From Actinomyces sp. oral taxon 170 str. F0386 (GTDB lineage Bacteria > Actinomycetota > Actinomycetes > Actinomycetales > Actinomycetaceae): a stretch of DNA of 64,000 nt. Under the pieces are notes generated by a model. That model saw nothing but the letters and a program-made list of their open reading frames with translations, was not told where the DNA came from and did no database searches. Below are positions 61,881 through 64,000 of the stretch, in pieces. Both the position numbers and the translations under genes were made by a program. Position 1 is the stretch's first letter. Each line of letters starts with the position of its first letter. The DNA is taken from contig NZ_GL882540.1 of assembly GCF_000195595.1 (NCBI RefSeq), positions 26,038 to 90,037 on the forward strand, given 5' to 3'.

Positions 61881-63782
61881 TCAGCCCTGAGACGGCGTGG
61901 TGGTGGCGCTGGGCACGAGCGGCGTACGCGTGTAGAGGGCCTCAATCTCGGCTGCGAAGCGTTTCTCGGCTTCGGCGCGGCGTACCTTGAGCGAGGGCGT
62001 GAGCAGGCCGTTGGCCACCGTGAAGTCCGTGGGTAGCACCTTGAAGGTGCGGATCGACTCGGCCCGCGAGACCGCCTCGTTAGTTCGGGCCACCGCCCGT
62101 TCCAGGGCTGCGCGCACTCGCGGGTCCTGGGCGGCGTCGACAACCGTCATCTCCTCCAGGCCGTGGGAGGACAGCCACAGCGGCAGCATCTCGGCGTCCA
62201 GGGTGACAAGCGCTCCGACGCAGGGGCGGTTCTCACCCACGACGAGTACCTGGCTGACCAGCGGATGACCCCGCAGCCGATCCTCCAGAGGCGCTGGGGC
62301 GACGTTCTTGCCGCCGGCGGTCACAATGAGCTCCTTCTTGCGCCCAGTGATGCGCAAGAACCCTTCCGCCCCCTCGAAGGAGCCGATATCGCCGGTGCGC
62401 AGCCAGCCCTCGGCGGTGAAGGCCTCGGCCGTCGCCTCGGGGTTGTTGTGGTACCCGGTGAAGGTGCCGATGCCCCGAACCAGGACCTCCCCGTCATCGC
62501 CCAGGCTGATCGCGCACCCGGGAATCGGCGTGCCGACGGTCCCGATCCGGGTGGCGCCGGGCAGGTTGACGGAGCACGGCCCCATCGTCTCGGTCAGGCC
62601 GTAGCCCTCGAGGACGGTGACCCCGGCGCCGCGGTAGAAGTGACCCAGACGCTCGCCCAGCGGCCCGCCGCCGGAGACCACGTGCGTCACCCGCCCGCCC
62701 AGCACGGAGCGCAGGGTGGAGAAGACGAGCCTGTCGAAGGCGGTGCGTTGGGCTCTGAGCCTGCGGGAGGGCCCCTCGGGGGTGTCCAGTGCCCGTGAGT
62801 AGGCGATCGCGGTCTTGGCGGCCATGCGGAAGACCTTCTGCCTGGCGCCGGTCGCCTTGGCGTCCGCGGCGTTGTAGATCTTCTCGAAGACGCGTGGTAC
62901 CGCCAGGACCGCGGTAGGCCGGAAGGAACCCAGATCGTTCACGAGGTTTCGCACGTCGGGCACGTGGCCCAGCACACCCGAGCGCGAGCACACGATCGCG
63001 ATCTCCACGAACCGGCCCAGCACGTGGGCCAGCGGCAGGAACAGCAGGAAGCGGACCTCCTCCCCGCCCAGGACCTCGGGCACGTGCGGGCAGACGTTGA
63101 CGCACAGGTGCACCAGGTTGCCGTGGCTGAGCTCGACGCCCTTGGGGCGTCCCGTGGTGCCCGAGGTGTAGACGATCGTGGCCAGGGACTGCGCAGTCAG
63201 GGCGGCGGTGCGCCGGTCGAGCTCGCCGGCGTCCACCCCGCGGCCTGCCTCGATGAGTCCCAGGACGTCCTGACGCTCGATGCACAGGACCTGTAGATCC
63301 GCCAGCTCGGGCACCGTCGAGGTCAGTGCGCCGACCATCGCGGCCATGGCCTCGTTCTCCACGACGATGAGCCTCACCCCGGCGTCGGAAAGGATCCACT
63401 GAGCCTGCTCGGCTGAGGAGGTCTCATAGACGGGGACCACGACCAGTCCTGCCTCCCAGGCGGCGAAGTCCAGCAGCGTCCACTCATACGACGTGTGCGA
63501 CATGATGCCGATGGTGTCGCCGGGCTCAAGACCCCGGGCCACCAACCCGGCGGCCACCTCGCGCACCTGGGTGCGGAAGGCACTGGCACTCATCTCGCGC
63601 CAGCGTCGCCCCAGCGGGGATGTGCGGGCGATGAGCCCGCCATCGGGGCTGCGACGAACGCGTTCTGCCAGCGCCCAGGGGGTCGTCATGCCGTCATGAA
63701 TCGGGATCAGGAGGTCGGTGGCGTGCTCCCCGGACTGGGTGGGAGGGACGTCGTCGGCCGGTGGGGTGGGAACGTCGGTCAT
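61881..63782 (-). CDS. fadD: Long-chain fatty acid-CoA ligase (AMP-binding)
   Basis: A 633-residue adenylate-forming enzyme that activates fatty acids with ATP and CoA. The AMP-binding motif is IVYTSGTTGRPKGVELSHG near residue 205, with EGYGLTETMG and the hinge-to-C-terminal GWLRTGDIG and ITGRKKELIVTAGGKN. It belongs to the FadD15-like group common in actinobacteria. The ATG is the first in a well-conserved N-terminus. A second, paralogous ligase lies immediately upstream on the same strand. Confidence 0.92.
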   Translation of the reverse strand: MTDVPTPPADDVPPTQSGEHATDLLIPIHDGMTTPWALAERVRRSPDGGLIARTSPLGRRWREMSASAFRTQVREVAAGLVARGLEPGDTIGIMSHTSYEWTLLDFAAWEAGLVVVPVYETSSAEQAQWILSDAGVRLIVVENEAMAAMVGALTSTVPELADLQVLCIERQDVLGLIEAGRGVDAGELDRRTAALTAQSLATIVYTSGTTGRPKGVELSHGNLVHLCVNVCPHVPEVLGGEEVRFLLFLPLAHVLGRFVEIAIVCSRSGVLGHVPDVRNLVNDLGSFRPTAVLAVPRVFEKIYNAADAKATGARQKVFRMAAKTAIAYSRALDTPEGPSRRLRAQRTAFDRLVFSTLRSVLGGRVTHVVSGGGPLGERLGHFYRGAGVTVLEGYGLTETMGPCSVNLPGATRIGTVGTPIPGCAISLGDDGEVLVRGIGTFTGYHNNPEATAEAFTAEGWLRTGDIGSFEGAEGFLRITGRKKELIVTAGGKNVAPAPLEDRLRGHPLVSQVLVVGENRPCVGALVTLDAEMLPLWLSSHGLEEMTVVDAAQDPRVRAALERAVARTNEAVSRAESIRTFKVLPTDFTVANGLLTPSLKVRRAEAEKRFAAEIEALYTRTPLVPSATTTPSQG

Positions 63783-63830
63783 GGTGGCAAGTATGCCCGC
63801 CCGGGCACGCTGATGGCGGCTGCTTCCCGC

Positions 63831-64000
63831 CTACTCCTGCGGGCCCTTGCGTGTGGATGAGTAGATGTCCGCGATGACGTCGGCGTGCGCCTCCATGACC
63901 GGGCCGCGCTTGACCTTCAGTGAGGGTGTGAGTAGGCCGTTGGCCTCGGTGAAGTCCGTGGTCAGTACCCTGAAGGTGCGGATCGACTCGGCCCGCGAGA
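63831..64000 (-). CDS. Second long-chain fatty acid-CoA ligase (partial, N-terminus beyond window)
   Basis: Only the last 55 codons are visible: RAESIRTFRVLTTDFTEANG and then LLTPSLKVKRGPVMEAHADV, ending in KGPQE. It matches the C-terminus of the preceding ligase (76 of 86 DNA bases identical over 63915-64000 versus 61986-62071). The gene continues past the right edge and is probably a tandem duplicate. It ends 48 bases before the start codon of the 61881 gene. Confidence 0.85.
   Translation of the reverse strand, partial: SRAESIRTFRVLTTDFTEANGLLTPSLKVKRGPVMEAHADVIADIYSSTRKGPQE

Overview
The window is about 64 kb of GC-rich chromosomal DNA from an actinobacterium, most likely Actinomyces or a close relative. 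Supporting signs are an AdnA/AdnB-type helicase-nuclease pair, an actinobacterial Tad pilus locus, an AdaA-AlkA fusion, tandem clpP1-clpP2-clpX, a zinc-free L32, cell-wall proteins ending in an LAQTG sorting motif, and several genes that look leaderless (a -10 box 6 to 8 bases before the start codon). No rRNA, CRISPR array, intact insertion sequence or prophage is visible. The species call is inference.

Layout: 1-1.2 kb, Sir2 deacetylase (cut by the window edge), a small membrane protein and a DUF3107 protein. 1.4-8.5 kb, adnA-adnB. 8.5-9.8 kb, a phosphotransferase-fold protein with an altered metal-binding motif. 10.1-15 kb, a seven-gene Tad pilus operon. 15-18.7 kb, a small membrane protein divergent from a LysR regulator, then prfB and a CPBP protease. 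18.7-22.7 kb, an AdaA-AlkA-Ogt alkylation-repair fusion and ettA. 22.7-26.2 kb, a less GC-rich accessory stretch with a secreted I36-type inhibitor, an M23 peptidase, an alpha/beta hydrolase, an orphan membrane protein and a dispersed repeat. 26.2-35.6 kb, tesB, ptsI and a split glucose/N-acetylglucosamine PTS (two EIIB, one EIIA, one EIIC) with a GntR/DasR-like regulator and malQ.

35.6-44.8 kb carries pepN, two paralogous LAQTG wall proteins on either side of an LCP-family ligase, and an M13 peptidase. 44.9-50.8 kb holds rpiB, a Nei/Fpg glycosylase, proline iminopeptidase, cysE and cysK (preceded by a newly noticed cysteine-rich leader peptide) and a YigZ protein. 50.9-53.4 kb has rpmF, tRNA-Gly, tRNA-Pro and the trigger factor gene. 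53.4-58.2 kb has a membrane glycosyltransferase and an ABC-importer/cupin operon. 58.6-61.8 kb is clpP1-clpP2, clpX and a chorismate mutase. 61.9-64 kb has two tandem acyl-CoA ligase genes, the second cut by the edge.

Functional links: tig sits a few kb from clpPPX, although the ABC operon and glycosyltransferase lie between. The PTS genes, GntR regulator and its operator-like sites form one sugar-uptake module. cysK and cysE make cysteine and are probably attenuated by translation of a leader ending Cys-Arg-Cys-Cys-Arg-Cys-Arg. The most novel items are that leader, a roughly 120-bp inverted-repeat-ended element present twice, a frame-shifting 61-bp duplication at the end of the I36 gene, and the three-domain alkylation-repair protein with an internal ribosome-binding site.
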